Under the pieces are notes generated by a model, which was given only the letters and a program-made list of their open reading frames with translations, had not been told where the DNA came from and made no database searches. From contig CAJNYU010004523.1 in NCBI GenBank assembly GCA_905331475.1, positions 193,728 through 257,727 on the forward strand: a stretch of 64,000 nt of DNA, given 5' to 3'. This document shows positions 24,573 to 41,290 of the stretch, piece after piece. The number at the start of each line of letters is the position of its first letter. Position 1 is the stretch's first letter. Source of the DNA: Rotaria socialis (taxonomy: Eukaryota > Rotifera > Eurotatoria > Philodinida > Philodinidae). The position numbers and the translations under genes are program-made.

Positions 24573-25566
24573 GTAATTATTAACATCTTTTCTGTATCGT
24601 ATTCTTTCCAATATCTTTATATTTGCATATGTATTAACAGTATATTTTATTCAATTATTTTCTTATTCGCGCAAATTTTCTCTCGTTCTGCGCTCACATA
24701 TTTGCTGTGTTGTATCTTTAGACAGCTGAAAACAGTCTAAGGTTAAGTCATGTTTCCTTTTCTTATCACACGATTACTAGCTAAATAGCTATCTTCTCTA
24801 TTAATAAAATACAAACTCGTATTTCAAGCACGTGATTGTTTTGTTCTTATCTTTCTGTGTCTTTTACTAACACAAAGTAAAAAGAAATTAAATGTACAAA
24901 TGAATGACGTTGTTGTCATTCGCGTTTACTTGTGCGTATCACATATGTTTTTTGTTCTTGCCACGCTACTCATTCATATAGAAAAAAATCACATGACAAC
25001 GAACGCTTCGTACAAATATATGGTCATTACCTTACTCCGTTGTGCTGATAGTTTACCAACGAGTTTAACACTCTATACTAACATAACTACATAGATAGAT
25101 GAGAAATAAAAGAAGACATGAAATGCACCGACACATCTGAAAGAATGATAGAATTTGATTATTGTTTATTTACTTGGTGTTGCGCTTGTCTTATATGAAA
25201 ACAGAAAAAGGGTATAGAATTTCATACACAATCATTAACTAGATGTAATTGAGCAAAATAAACATTCATGACTCGTCGCAGTTTTCTTTCATTTAAAAAT
25301 CAATTGGAGAATATTTAAGTACATTACATACACGTATAGAAAAAATAAAAATAAAACTGTTTTTTAAAATGATATTTTGTTCGACGAGAAGAGTAAGGAA
25401 GCAAAAGAAGAAAAGAAAATGGCATTTGTTTTTTTTTGATCGGCACTATTGCCACACTATCAGCAAATAGTAAGACGGGCTCAACTGGCAATAGCTTTTC
25501 TTCTTTTTTTTTATTAAAGAAGTAGAACGTTCGCAAAGATTATTAATATTTTGAAAATACTAAACT

Positions 25567-29010
<3,444 letters not shown>

Positions 29011-31232
29011 TTCAAAATGATCGCTCATAACAAAAAGAAAACAGGAACATTAATATCAAACAAAATAGAGAGAAAATAATTGTGATTTCTGTTTTCTTTT
29101 CTTTATTACATCAGTTATATCGTTATGCTAGTTCTACTATCAACCGTGTGTTTTTTTTCCTTCCGATTTGCATTACTAAAGTGCTTGTGTGGTTTTATTT
29201 TATTTTGTTGAAAAAGAAATTGAGAAATTTAGATACTATGTATTATAGAGAAATGATCAGTAGTTGATTATTTTTATTTAAAGCTTCATTAAACCTTCTT
29301 TTTCAAACTAAAATATTATTATAATTAAATTCTTTTTCAAGAACGCCAACAAGCTATTATTAAACACTCAACCATGAAGCAGATAATTATTTCTTGTAGG
29401 ACACGTTTTTTTTATTCAAATCTATCATATTATGGATAAGTCTTGATATTGAATATGACTTCTATTTGCTATAAAAGAGAAATTCGTCATAATATCATAC
29501 AGCGTGACAATCACTAATTGGTTTTAATATGGATTGTGTGATCATTATCCAAATGTAGATTTTTCAAGTAACAACACAACTATTTTATTTCAAAACGATT
29601 CAAAAGTCATATATATTCATTCGTACTAAGAGAAATGATTTCATATAACCAAGGTCAAGACGATTACTAATACTCGATGATAGAATCTGTAAAATATGTT
29701 GTTACGTAATCAACTGATTTTAGGCTCATCGCATCTTGAAGTATCAATTCATTTATTTACCAAAAATACAATCGATGTTTTTGTATCTTAAGTCAACTAA
29801 CCGTAGGAAAACAAACAAGTACAATTTTGATCAGATTTGCAATATCTACACATGAATGAATCGATTTTGTAAAGAAATGTTCACTCACATTATTTTTTTT
29901 CATGTGAATAACACTTTGAGTCGTATCGAATTCTAACATTTTGCATGGATTCACAAATGAGACTGATCTTGCTTATTTTTTAAACATACAGTACTGTACT
30001 GCGTAAAATATTTGAATTCATGTACAAAAAAATGAGTATTTCATGTTTACCACTTTAATCATAATGATTTTATATGGCTTTTTAAGACACTTTCTTTTAC
30101 ATATCTATGAATATCAAGGTGATGGAATACGACTAATGAATATTATGGATAGACATCGAACGCCGACACATTGAAATGCATGAAATCTAATGCACATGAT
30201 TAGCAACGATCAAGAACAAGTAATTAAAATAGTTATTTTTTACGGTATTGATCGTCTGATTATCATCAAATTTCTTGATCTAAACGTTTTGACTTCTATT
30301 TTTCCCTGTAGTTAACTATCGTATATTTTTAGAGACAAGCATAGAGTATAATGTTCAAGAGCATTCGTCTTGATCCCTTGATCTTTTCGTAATATTAATT
30401 ACTTCAATAAGCAAAACTCAATAAATATCTGGATCATCCAATGCGTAAATTCACACCGTTACTTTAGACATACATGTACAAGTATAGGTTATTATTGACA
30501 CATGTCTATATGTACATTGACACGTAACCTACCTCTTGATCCAGTATAGTATACTTAAGTAAAGAAAAACAAGACATACACACTTTTAACCTAAAAAGAG
30601 TCAAATGTTTTTCTTTTCTCTAATAAGTGTTCAATTTTTTTTTCTTTCCTTTTGCTTCAATACGCTACACATCTTTATTCATTTAACAGATCTGATGACC
30701 AGAAGGGGTGGAGATGAAAAATATATTCAAGCTTGAAAGTAGAATAGGAGAAACATCAAAGTGTGGCGCTATGCGTCTTTCGATGTCAACAGATGTTTGC
30801 ACAAGCAATAACGCGTTGAACAATCGTTCTCTTGTTCTCTTCTTTTTCGGTTCTTTTATTTTACTTATAATCTCTCTCCCTCTCTCGCCTTACATTTAAT
30901 GAGCGAAAGCGCAAATTTTGAATATTCGCGGCTACGGCGCGAACGAAAAAAATAATCGAACAAACGAACGAACCAGCATCGATTTGTTTATATAGTAGCT
31001 ATAGCAGGCGAACCAACGTATATTTATATATATATTTTTTCTTCTTCTCATCGATCAAATCGGTCGTCACTGAACGAGCACCATTGTGTCTTTGTTCGGT
31101 TGTTCGTCCAGTTCGTTTCCTATCCATTCATTCACAATCGCATACGAACGAATCCGGGAAAAGAACGACACACACATATTTTTATTAAAAACTGAAGACA
31201 AAGAAACGAAATCAAAAATCGATATTCACAAC
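29011..31232 (+). other. PFKFB 3' UTR and Prickle upstream region
   Basis: No coding sequence was recognised. Bases about 30900-31140 are less A+T-rich (GCGGCTACGGCGCGAACG) and repeat a CGAACGAA motif, which suggests a promoter region for the transcript that reaches Prickle. Confidence 0.4.
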
Positions 31233-31251
31233 ATGACAACAACATATAAAG
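31233..31251 (+). other. Candidate 5' leader exon of Prickle with a short upstream ORF
   Basis: ATG plus five codons and one base, followed by donor gtaaaa. If spliced to the acceptor at 32240, it reads MTTTYKEFTQTSN then TGA at 32261-32263, six bases before the Prickle ATG at 32269. It cannot add to Prickle, because an in-frame TAA lies at 32257-32259 in the Prickle frame. Confidence 0.35.
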
Positions 31252-32268
31252 GTAAAAAGAAAAAAATGTGGGATAAATTGAAAATTTTTCTAATCACTAA
31301 TGGTTTCAAATACGATCAAAACCATTATAACTCATTTACATTTAAACATGAATTCTAGCTGAGCCTACACGCAATCGTACGTTTACATGCTTCTCCACGA
31401 CGTATGATTATTGTTAATTAGGTACTTTTTTCTTTACTACCGCAATGCATGCCTTTTTGTTCGTTTCCCGATAAGTATACTATACATTCATCGGTTACGT
31501 CTAAAAGAAAAATCTTTGATCAATCCTGCCATGATTATTCTCGATAAGTAAGCAAAAAAAGAATACATCTTTCTTCAAATATTTTATTCGGAGAGTTTTT
31601 TTTTCTTCTAAATGTTATGTTTATTTTATTCATCAAGAACTTGTCAATATATGAGAATACGTTAGAGAAATCATCTGGTCATCATTGTTTTATTGCATCA
31701 TAACTGTAAACAAGTTATTAGAGATACGGTAAAGACGAAAAAAAAGAAGAAAGCTGTTCCTCTCTGTCTACATTTTTAAACTAGATATTTTGAATGAAAA
31801 CTATTGAAATATTTCTTATCTAATTGCACCCAAGGTAGAACCAGTCTATTATCCAATTATTCTAATTTTTTGAACATCTGTCATACTTTTTTTTTGCCTC
31901 TTATTGTTAAGCAAATAGAGAATATGACCATTGAATAGTTCTTGAAATTTGACGTTTATATGTAAGAAGAAGAAGTTTTCTCTTATATATCCCTGACCTT
32001 AAGCGAACACCCATTCAGTGTGACAACTGTTATTTCATCTTTTTTTTTTAACAAAAAAAGTTCACTATGTTATCTTGATGATTTAGTAGTCCATACATAA
32101 TCGTTCGTTTTGTTCTCATGTCTTTTGAAAGGCGCGAGAGAGATAAATCTCTCTTCCTTTTCTTTTCTTTTTAATCGTATAATCGAGACATACAGACATG
32201 ATGCATTAAATTGTACTTATTCATTTACTGTTCTTTCTAGAGTTTACACAAACATCTAATTGATCTTG

Positions 32269-35200
32269 ATGAATACAAAAATGCTTCAACAACATTCTCG
32301 TCTATCAAACAGTGATGATGATTCTGGTTGTGCTTTGGAAGAATATGCATGGTGTCCTTCTGGTCTTAAAGCAGAACAGGTTAGTAAATTTATAAATAGT
32401 ACATGAGAATTCAACTATGCAGTAATATTTGCTTTAGGTGCGACAATTTTTCAAGTGTTTTCCTGAAGATAAAGTTCCATTTCTTAATTCGATTGGTGAA
32501 AAATATCGAACAGTAAATTGATTTGATTATCTTATTTTTTTTTATTAGGTCATAATTCTATTTTTCTATTTTCGTAACAGAAAATGCTTGAAGAGCAATT
32601 ACCTCCACATGATTCAGATCCCAAATATTGTCGTACATTAACAGAAGATGAAAAAAATGAATTAAGAATTTTTAATGAACAACAACGGCATAATGCACTT
32701 GGTCGCGGTTCTGCTAGACAATTACCTTTGACACAATCTCCTATGCCATGTCGTGGAGTAAGTTGAAAAGTATATCATTCAACTCTTTGTTCATTTTTAT
32801 TCGATGGAAGATTAATATATGTGCAAGTTACGACACTAGAACAAATTCACAGCACTTTAAAAAAAAGATATATCATATTTCAATATTTGACATTTAAGGC
32901 TAGCGGATTCATAAAAGAAATATTTATGGAGAGAATTAAGAAAATTAATATCTTTTTGACATGAGTTCAATGTCTGATCAAAGCATATAATCAGTAGTTT
33001 CAGTTTTGCAAAAAGTTAAGATCGTCGTCACGCTGATCCGATTCTGATAACGATCAATGGAGTTATTTCGTAAAATGAAATACAAATATCTTCTATAATA
33101 TAGAATATCAATCTCATATAAAGATACATATTGTTACTAGACATGCATCATAGAAGAAAATCATTATCAAACACGATAGAAAAGTTAATTGTGCTGAACA
33201 TACGGGCAATGCAAAGTTCATTGACTGTAGTGAACAGCAAGTGTATTTGGCATTTGTTATGGCACTAAGTGTGAAATCAAAGACAGATATCCCGAAACGT
33301 TATAATAATAGACATTTGTTGAATAAAGAAAAGAGATCGAAATTAATTGGCTTTCACTTTGTTTTGTAGTGTCAAAATTTAATTGACTCAGGTTCGATAT
33401 GTGTATTCGCCGAACGAGCCGGTCGTACTGGTCTTTGGCATCCACAATGTTTTACTTGTAAACAATGCAACGAATTCCTTGTTAATTTAATATATTTTTA
33501 CAAAGATGGTCAACTTTATTGTGGACGACATCATGCTGAATTATATAAACCACGATGTACAGGATGTGACGAAGTATGTATTTAATGATTACTTAAATAG
33601 AAAAGAAACAAACGCTATAAGCATGTTGTTTAATCAATACGAAAGAAACGAGAACAGTTGTCGTTCAAAAGCAACTATAATTGATTCGATAATCATTAGA
33701 GATAATAATATAGACATGACAGAAATGAACACATTCGTAGACATTGAACTGCATATATGTATATATATATATATATATATATAGATAGATGCATACTCAC
33801 AAAAACAAAGCAAAAATTATTGGGTTACTTGTTTGGAGTATCCACATACACATAGAAGAATATTATCATTGTTTCAACATAAGGTACTGAGTGATGATAA
33901 CTTTACTTTATTTTTTATACTTTTGATATATGAAACCTTATAGTTACTTGATGTATACATCTTTTTATGAATGTCAGCATAGACATATTGTTTATCACAC
34001 GATATTGCATCAATGAATAATTGAGTATTTTGTGAGTGTTATAGACGATCATGATCTCTTTATATCTAGTTGAATATGAAAACAAACATATATTCATTCA
34101 TTTAGATCATCTTCAGTGACGAATGTACCGAAGCCGAAGGTTATAGTTGGCATATGGATCATTTTTGTTGTTCAAATTGTAAAAAACGTTTAGGTGGTGA
34201 ACGTTATGTTATGCGCCAAAGTCAACCATTTTGCCTAACTTGTTTTGAAACAATGTATGCTGAATATTGTGATACATGTGGTGAACGTATTGAAACTGAT
34301 CAACCACAAATGGCACATGAATCTCAACATTGGCATGCAACAGACACCTGTTTTTATTGTTATACATGCCGTATACCACTTCATAATCGTGGCTTCTTTC
34401 CGCGTTATGGAGCATTATTTTGTTCAAATGAATGCGCATCGCAAAGAAATAATCGTTTAATAAATACAAAATTAATTCAACAAAATAAATTTCATCAAAG
34501 TCCTGATATTATTCCAACATCATATTCATATACAAATCAACATGTTAAAATTATTCCAGCACGTTCTAAAATTAATAATCAACAACAAATTACATCAAAT
34601 CGACGAACAAAAGAACCAACAGGTTATTTATCAGATGGAGCTGGTGTTCAAAAATATAAACGTGATTATACGAATGGTTATTTATCCGATGGTACGAGTA
34701 GTCGTCGTTATAATCGTCATCAACCACAAGTTTTTCTTCAATATCAAACGTCTCCTGATTCAACGTTAACAAATGATCGTCACGAACAACAAAAATTGAA
34801 TATAACACGAAGTCGTTCACGTGAACCAATTCAATTCTATAATGATTTGAATCTCGAACAACTTGATCGTCATGGTGCAACACTTGAAATCGCACGTTGC
34901 TCAGCATCAAAATCATCACATGCATCATTACCTGATCTAAGTAATAAATCAATATCGAAACCGAAAGTGAAAACCTATCCAACCATATCTCAAGAAACCT
35001 TAGTTGATCGGCCAACAACTCGTTTGAAAAATTTTGATTCCAATGAAATAATGTATCCTATTTCAAGACCTAAATCAACAGCGTATTCAACAATGTCAGC
35101 ACAATTTCCACGCTCCCGTTCACTAAATGGTTCAACACGTTTTACGAAACAACATCATGTTCGATTTGTTGATGATGATAAAGAAAAAGTTTATAAACGT

Positions 35201-35503
35201 TCACCAACAATGAGTTATAGATCAAAGAAAAATGTTTCAACAATACGTCGGTCATCTTCGTCATCGTCGTCCGATGATGATGAACAAGATGATTTTAATT
35301 CCATTTATCAACAATTTGACATACATGGTAATCGTATTAAAAAGTCAATGAATTATGGAACGAAAATAAGTTATGTTGATGAATGTGCGGGTCTACGATC
35401 CAATACAATTAATCCAACATTAATGAAAAAATCCATGACATTAAATAAAAAAGATAAGAAATCAAATGAAGCTCGAAGGAAAAAAGATTGTATTATTAGT
35501 TAA
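32269..35503 (+). CDS. PRICKLE: Prickle-type PET/LIM planar cell polarity protein
   Basis: Five coding exons: 32269-32379, 32438-32512, 32581-32757, 33370-33573, 34106-35503; 654 residues. The PET domain opens with [16 protein letters not shown], then [35 protein letters not shown] and [14 protein letters not shown]. Three LIM domains follow, about 122-308: [74 protein letters not shown] and FCSNECASQ. The 340-residue tail is Ser/Arg/Lys-rich with two GYLSDG repeats, and ends CIIS, a prenylation CaaX box typical of Prickle. Prickle organises the Vangl-side core complex of planar cell polarity at the membrane. The start is the first ATG after an in-frame stop (TAA 32257-32259); Met5 is an alternative. 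A polyadenylation signal lies near 35537. Confidence 0.95.
33757..33783. repeat. (TA)n microsatellite in Prickle intron 4
   Basis: A TA dinucleotide run inside the intron between Prickle exons 33370-33573 and 34106-35503. Confidence 0.8.
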
Positions 35504-36174
35504 TGAGTCTGTATAGTTTTCAATATTGATTGAGATAAATAAAATAATACGTGTTGTTTATTTAAATAATTCTTCATGTGTACGAAAATTTTTCTTTGTG
35601 TTTCTTGTTGGACTTCTTTTTTTTGCGAAAGTTCTTATTTTTGATTTGTGTGTGCATTTTGACACGACAATTTAATAAAGGATACATATTGAAAAGATAT
35701 TTAAAATTGAAGCACTATTTTTTGTGTTAAATGAACAACAAATTGGAACAGGCTACATACGATTTGATGAAATTTTGGCAGCTACAATGTCCAAGATTTT
35801 ATTTTCTAGTTCAGGATGACATATGCGATGTTTGCAATTGTACGACAGCACTGTGTTTTTGCAGTGAATGTAGTAATTGACCTATAATGAAGAAATACTG
35901 AGAATTGTGTGTATGCCAGTATGTTTTCACTCGTCATTAATACAGATCTATGAAGGGCGCATATTTATTGCGTGAGTTCTTGTCTAAAAGGCAAAAACGA
36001 AATCCTACTAATAGAATCGTTGTATATATTGTTTGATGCCTCACACATCTGTCCTCACTTCTTCAACATTCCCGATTTTCAAGATATTTATTGACACTAC
36101 TGTTCTATTATGAATTCCATCGAATATTTTCATATGATATGTGAAATTATTTAAATTTGTCAAATTTTAATGAT
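35504..36174. other. Prickle 3' UTR and convergent spacer
   Basis: A+T-rich non-coding sequence with AATAAA soon after the Prickle stop. No open frame of interest. Confidence 0.5.
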
Positions 36175-36645
36175 CTAAAAAAGGTCAGCTGCTGATTTTG
36201 AATGTTTAATTAAATTCTGTTGATCTTTATCATATGAATTCATAAATGTATGCACAGATGTTCGCTTTCGTTTTTCATTTTCATGCATAGACTTAACCTT
36301 GGTATTTGTCGGTAATCGAGCATGAGTTTGCTCATATAATGGTGTTTCTTGTTTATGTTGTTCACGTATTGATGAACAAAAAAGAATTTCCGGATGAAAT
36401 TGATGAATAACTGTGGTACGTATACTTAAACCAATATTTGTAACTGTGTTTTTTATTTGATCTTTATAGAAATAAACAGTTAATAATCAATAAAATAAAA
36501 ACTTTTCTTTTTCTATCCAGAACTTAAACTTGACTTACGCTAATGTTACCACTACTATGACTAGACAAGCAATGATAAGAACAAGAAGGCTATTTGATAT
36601 CGTAGATCTTGTTTGATCTTTTTTTAAATTCTTTTTAAAATTCAT
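36175..36645 (-). CDS. Possible small single-pass membrane protein (unrecognised)
   Basis: Exon 36645-36539 encodes a basic head (MNFKKNLKKDQTR) and a hydrophobic segment (SLLVLIIACLVIVVVTLA) and ends at donor gtaagt. Downstream, 36461-36175 holds a coding-like frame of about 95 residues (NTVTNIGLSIRTTVIHQF, then EQTHARLPTNTKVKSM, ending KSAADLF and TAG). The problem is phase: exon 1 ends with two bases of a codon, and the obvious acceptor at 36462-36463 joins it to the wrong frame, giving an early stop. Either another acceptor or donor is used, or the gene is damaged. No family was recognised. Type II membrane topology is inferred from the head and single segment. Confidence 0.35.
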
Positions 36646-36908
36646 GTAGACGATTGTTCACTAAGTTTGTTTGATTTTTTTATAAATTGACTGAAAACAT
36701 ATTGTTGAGTCCGTGTTGTAAGAAATATGAAGAGTAAAAGTTTCCTATTAATGTCTGTATAATTTATAGGTAAACTGAACTATTGCAGATATTTACTTGA
36801 ATTATTATTAGGATTAGTAATCGCGCTCAGTATTATATTTTTGCTTTCCTTTTATTTTTAAAATGAAAAACAAACAAACAAATAAATAAATAAGTAAATT
36901 TTATTTAT

Positions 36909-38568
36909 TCAAGTAACAGATTTGATGTGTCGTTGACAAAATTCGAGTATTCGTTGACACGCCTCTTCAGTTTTATCCATTGGTGTCGTAAGTACAATAC
37001 GAAAGAAATTATCAATACCAAATACCTAAAAAAACAAATTTACGTGTTCAATACGTAGAAATATTACTTACAGATGCTGGAAGACAAGATATTGATTCTT
37101 CGCAAATTAATTTAGTGAAGAAGTCTTTGTCATTTTCAATGTCTTTAAAATCCTTTGTGTTTATACGTATAAGCATATACATAGCACCTTGAGGCATAAT
37201 TGGTTGAAGACCAGGTGTATTCAATAGTGAATGATAAAAATAATCTGCATTACTCTAAATAGACTTAGGTAAATGAAGAGATAAAATTTACTATTCAACT
37301 TTTACTTGTATTTGATGAAGAATATCATCAAAATAAGACTCTGGTGTTTCAGAAAGAATATGAGATAGAGCTGCTTGAGTGACGGAGCTCGGACCAAGAA
37401 TACGACTAGACAAGTCAATTAAGCCAGGTTGAATTGTATCTAGCATAATAAAGCCATTCGAAGTTTGTCTTTTATCATTCTGTTTTACCTTTAAAAAGAT
37501 TATGTCTATCATGAACAACAATCCAACCGAGACGCCATCCTGGACATATAAAACGTTTTGCAATGCCACCGCAAGAAACGATGGGCACATTTTCCGAAAG
37601 TATTCCAAGAAAATGAAATTCATTATTCGGGAAAACCTTCACAAAAGAATCAATCATAATATGAAATGAAAATCATGTCAGTTCGGTTTTTTTTTGTATT
37701 ATTTACCATATCTGCATAAATTTCGTCAGCAATAATTGGTAAATGATTTCGTTCACATACAAGTAAAATTTTTCGTAAATGTGCTGCTGTATAAACAGCT
37801 CCGCATGGATTACTTGGATTATTAATTAGAACAGCTCGTGTTCGATCATCAATTAATGATTCAAGATGATCTATATTAACTTGCCAGTTTTCATCCGGCT
37901 AAATTAATAGAAAATATAGAATGGACCCTATTTTTTTCGTTTTTTCGAATTTAATTTACGATTAAATCATAGAATCGAGTTTCAATGCCAAGCGATTGGC
38001 ATAATGTAACGTATAGTGAAAACCCAGGTCGAGGAAGAAGAATATTATCTCCTGGATCGGCCATACAATCAAAGCATAGTTCTAATGCATGAGAACAACC
38101 ACTAGTTAAAATAACATTCTATATAATAAAAATAGCAAGATTTTGTTTTTAAAAATAAGTTTGCTTTTTTTTCTGATTATTACTTCAGGTTTTACTTGAT
38201 AATTAGATCGAGACCAAAACTGAGCCACTGCTTTTCGTGCATCGAGTGTGCCTACAAGGTTCAGAAAAAGAAAAGAAATGAATAGAAATTGTGATTATAT
38301 ACAGTATACCAAATGATGGTGGATATCCATGTGACGTAGGTAATTGCACGGCTTGAAGTATTGCTTCTAACGCTTCAACGGGTGGAAGCATATTCCCATA
38401 ATGTGTTGGGTCTCCAATGGATAAGGATATCATTTCTTTAGCTGGATTAGGACTTATTTTCATTCGATCAACAATGCGTCGGATAGGATTGATTGTGTTT
38501 CTAGCACTTCTTGATGCTGCAATTGGTGACCAATCATTTTCTATTCCATTTGCCATAGATTTTTTCAT
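36909..38568 (-). CDS. TAT: Tyrosine aminotransferase (PLP-dependent)
   Basis: Eight exons: 38568-38310, 38251-38184, 38118-37960, 37898-37707, 37636-37489, 37439-37306, 37254-37072, 37025-36909; 419 residues. Landmarks in order: [113 protein letters not shown] with the PLP lysine at about Lys253, [43 protein letters not shown] and FFRIVLTTP. It transfers the amino group of tyrosine to 2-oxoglutarate, the first step of tyrosine breakdown. The 49-base intron 37440-37488 must be removed to join NLFK to DTIQPGL; reading through hits a stop. AATAAA overlaps the region just after the TGA at 36909-36911, so the 3' UTR is very short. Confidence 0.95.
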
Positions 38569-40560
38569 ATTATTCTATAGTATATAGGAAATATAAAATA
38601 ATTCTATTTATTTTTTATCTGCCTGCTGTGAAAGTATTATAGGTAGTCCTATATAGACATATGAATGAAAATAACTGCAATTGTTTCTATACGAGTGTAT
38701 AAATAAAGCGTATTAAATACTTGCTGTTCTTATCTACCTTTTCTATTCGTTTCTTGAATACGTATGAGGTACCTCTTTTTTCTTTTTTTCTCTTTTACTT
38801 TATTTTCAGTTGACTCTGAGAATAAAGAATGTTAAACACATCAAGATAATGTAGCAAGGTCACCCCAGAAAAAAAAGAAGAGCAGAAGGTGTGTTCCATT
38901 AAACTGCGTATTGTGTTGCGCATAGAAGAGATATTCTTTGTATGGGTCATAGTTGATAGTGATGATAATTCATCTTCCCCAATGATATTCTAATCGAGAA
39001 TAGCAAATAAAAAATGATGGCTTTCTCAAAACATATCATCATTGAATGATTATCAAACTAAATTATGTAACCTAGTTCGGAGAATCAAATTTCTACAACC
39101 GATTAAACAGTACTAAGCAGCATGAATATTGATGACACTAATACGACTAATGCAGATATCGTTGTTTATAAAAAACAAAAAAAGATTCTATTCTTTTTCT
39201 TTAGTTGCATATTCGAATGAATAGGATAAGGAAAAAAGTAGTCACTTGCTGAGATACTTGTCATATGATTTCTTTTTTAACATGCGTCTTCATCGATTAT
39301 CTATTACATGAAAATCGATTACTGAATTGCCAAAACTTTGTCACTCGAACAGAGTGTTATCGTGCAGCCGTTTCCGTTTGCTTTACTGTTATCTATTGTA
39401 TGTACACGAAAAAACGATTGTCTCGCACACGAAGTATATATATTTTGTTTTTCAAATAAATTGATAGAAGTGACACGATCACCTGAATATTGATTGCTTT
39501 TGTTCTCAGACCTTTTTGACAACAATCATTTCAAAGTACGATAAAATAAAATTTGTTTTCAATGATAATTGAGAACGATCGAAAGACTCAAAATTGGTAA
39601 AAAAATAATAATTTATTTCATGCTGAACAAAGCATAGATGCAGTAAAAATAAATAGATATTCTGAAAAAATGACCTATCACTGTTTTCAATGCAGAGATT
39701 AACTCAAAATTATAAAGAGTATGGCATTGCACTGTTTAATGCAAAAATAATACATTTTAGTTTGAATTATAAATTTGGTAGCTTAGAATATGTTTATTTT
39801 TCAATGGAAACTTATGTTTAAACACCAACATTGCAAACATCTATCGATATATTTTAATTTTTGAAATACTGACACCATTTGGATCGACCCATGGTACAGA
39901 CTTTACGAAGGTAACCTTCATGGAGAAACTCTCATGTTCTTTTGTACAATCTACAAGTATTCAACTGCAGTTGTTTTTCATCAGCAAATGGTGATTTTTT
40001 TTCTTGTTTGCAAGCATCTACTAATTGAAATATTTTAATACGAGATATATTATCACGTATTGGCAACGAATATAACTATCGATCATGAGAGTACAGGAAC
40101 CGGCATTTAACCAAATTTTGTTACTGTTGTCAAGTACTGTTTTTTTTTAGTTCTTTAAAATATCTAAGGCTAGTTCATGACCGTTCCTTGAGTATCCCCT
40201 ACCCTTGATTGCTTATCATAACGCAGCGCACTTGACGCTATCACTTTTTTCTCTCATCTTGTAAGCAACTGATAGATTTGAATATGTTGATCATGCGACT
40301 GACGTGAGATTCTCATTATTCATAGTAATTTCTAGAACTAAAGATCTTATTTTTTTGGAGTCTAGATTTGTTACTAAGCCTTCTTACTGGCAAGGACAGA
40401 CTGTCTAGTACGTATAAAGAGGTGCTTACATAGATTGATCATACCACTGACAAATTCATATTTATTAAAATTTTATTTTTGTCAGAATGTATCTAGTGTT
40501 GTAAAGTCATTAAATAAAATCAGAAGTAAATATCGAAGATTTAGATATTAAAAAGATAAG
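38569..40560. other. Spacer between tyrosine aminotransferase and thioesterase genes
   Basis: 2 kb with no coding frame that shows domains or splice support. It should hold the tyrosine aminotransferase promoter near 38569-38800 and the thioesterase 3' UTR near 40200-40560. Confidence 0.45.
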
Positions 40561-41290
40561 TTACAATTTGAATTGTTTGCTAATAAACATAATTATTAGT
40601 TGGAATCCACGTTGACTAATGGTGTGTTCTACTCCGTCTTTTAATACGACTTGCATATTATCATCGATTCCATTCTTTTTTAATAATTCTAAACCAACTT
40701 TAACATCGCCCCATTTAATTCGATTATCATCTTTTCCATGTAAAACTAAAATCGGTATTTTTCTTGCATATTCACTTAACATTTGTGGAATTTTCTCCTG
40801 TAATACTAATTGGCCACTACAACAAATGACACCACCCAATTGTTGTCTTGTATGAGTTAACGCAGTTATTAATGATAGACAAGCACCTTGGCTGGAAATA
40901 GATTATCGAACATTCTATAATGAAAATAAAATTGTACAAATACCTAAAGCCACCAATAATTATAAGCAAGGCATCGTCGATAAGTTGAATTTCTTGTTCA
41001 ATCAATTCTTTTGCTGATTCGATGACTTGTAAACCTTTTTCTATACTTGTTTCATCATGTTCGTACCAGCTTCGTAAATAATGCTGGCGACCTTCAATCG
41101 TTGCCAATTGTTTTGAAGCATTTGGTAAAACAATTCTTGTATTTGGTGGTTGGATTTGAGTAAATAAATCTTTGTAGCCATCTGAACTATCACCAAAACC
41201 ATGAAACCAAATAATCGAATAACGATGCATGCCTTTCGATTCAATAATATGAGCAGTATCAATCAGTTTTGTTACTGAAGAAGAAGTCAT
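40561..41290 (-). CDS. Acyl-protein thioesterase / lysophospholipase (LYPLA family)
   Basis: Two exons, 41290-40944 and 40891-40561, giving 225 residues, the usual size of the family. The intron splits the nucleophile codon: GGF-Ser116-QGACLSL forms the GxSxG elbow. Other landmarks are IIWFHGFGDSSDGYKDLF, TRIVLPNASKQ (family: ..LPxAP..), LRSWYEHDE (family: W.D), LGGVICCSGQL, ILVLHGKDDNRI with catalytic Asp171, and DGVEHTIS with catalytic His205. The fold is a cytosolic alpha/beta hydrolase that removes palmitate from S-acylated proteins or hydrolyses lysophospholipids. The catalytic triad looks complete. LYPLA1/LYPLA2-like and LYPLAL1-like members cannot be separated by eye. Confidence 0.9.

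Larger units (their letters stand above)
23153..25566 (+). other. YOD1 3' UTR and PFKFB upstream region
   Basis: Apart from the two candidate PFKFB exons at 23575 and 24481, no coding sequence was recognised. In-frame TAA directly before the PFKFB ATG (25561-25563) fixes that start. Confidence 0.5.

Noticed and set aside
31086..31358. 90-codon frame near the Prickle leader
   Set aside because: Crosses a good donor at 31252, and its composition beyond that point is non-coding.
34209..35018. Several open frames on both strands inside the last Prickle exon
   Set aside because: Shadows of the strongly coding Prickle frame.
37291..37489. Read-through frame carrying the tail of a tyrosine aminotransferase exon
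   Set aside because: The frame runs through a 49-base intron. Removing the intron restores the conserved NLFK-DTIQPGL join.
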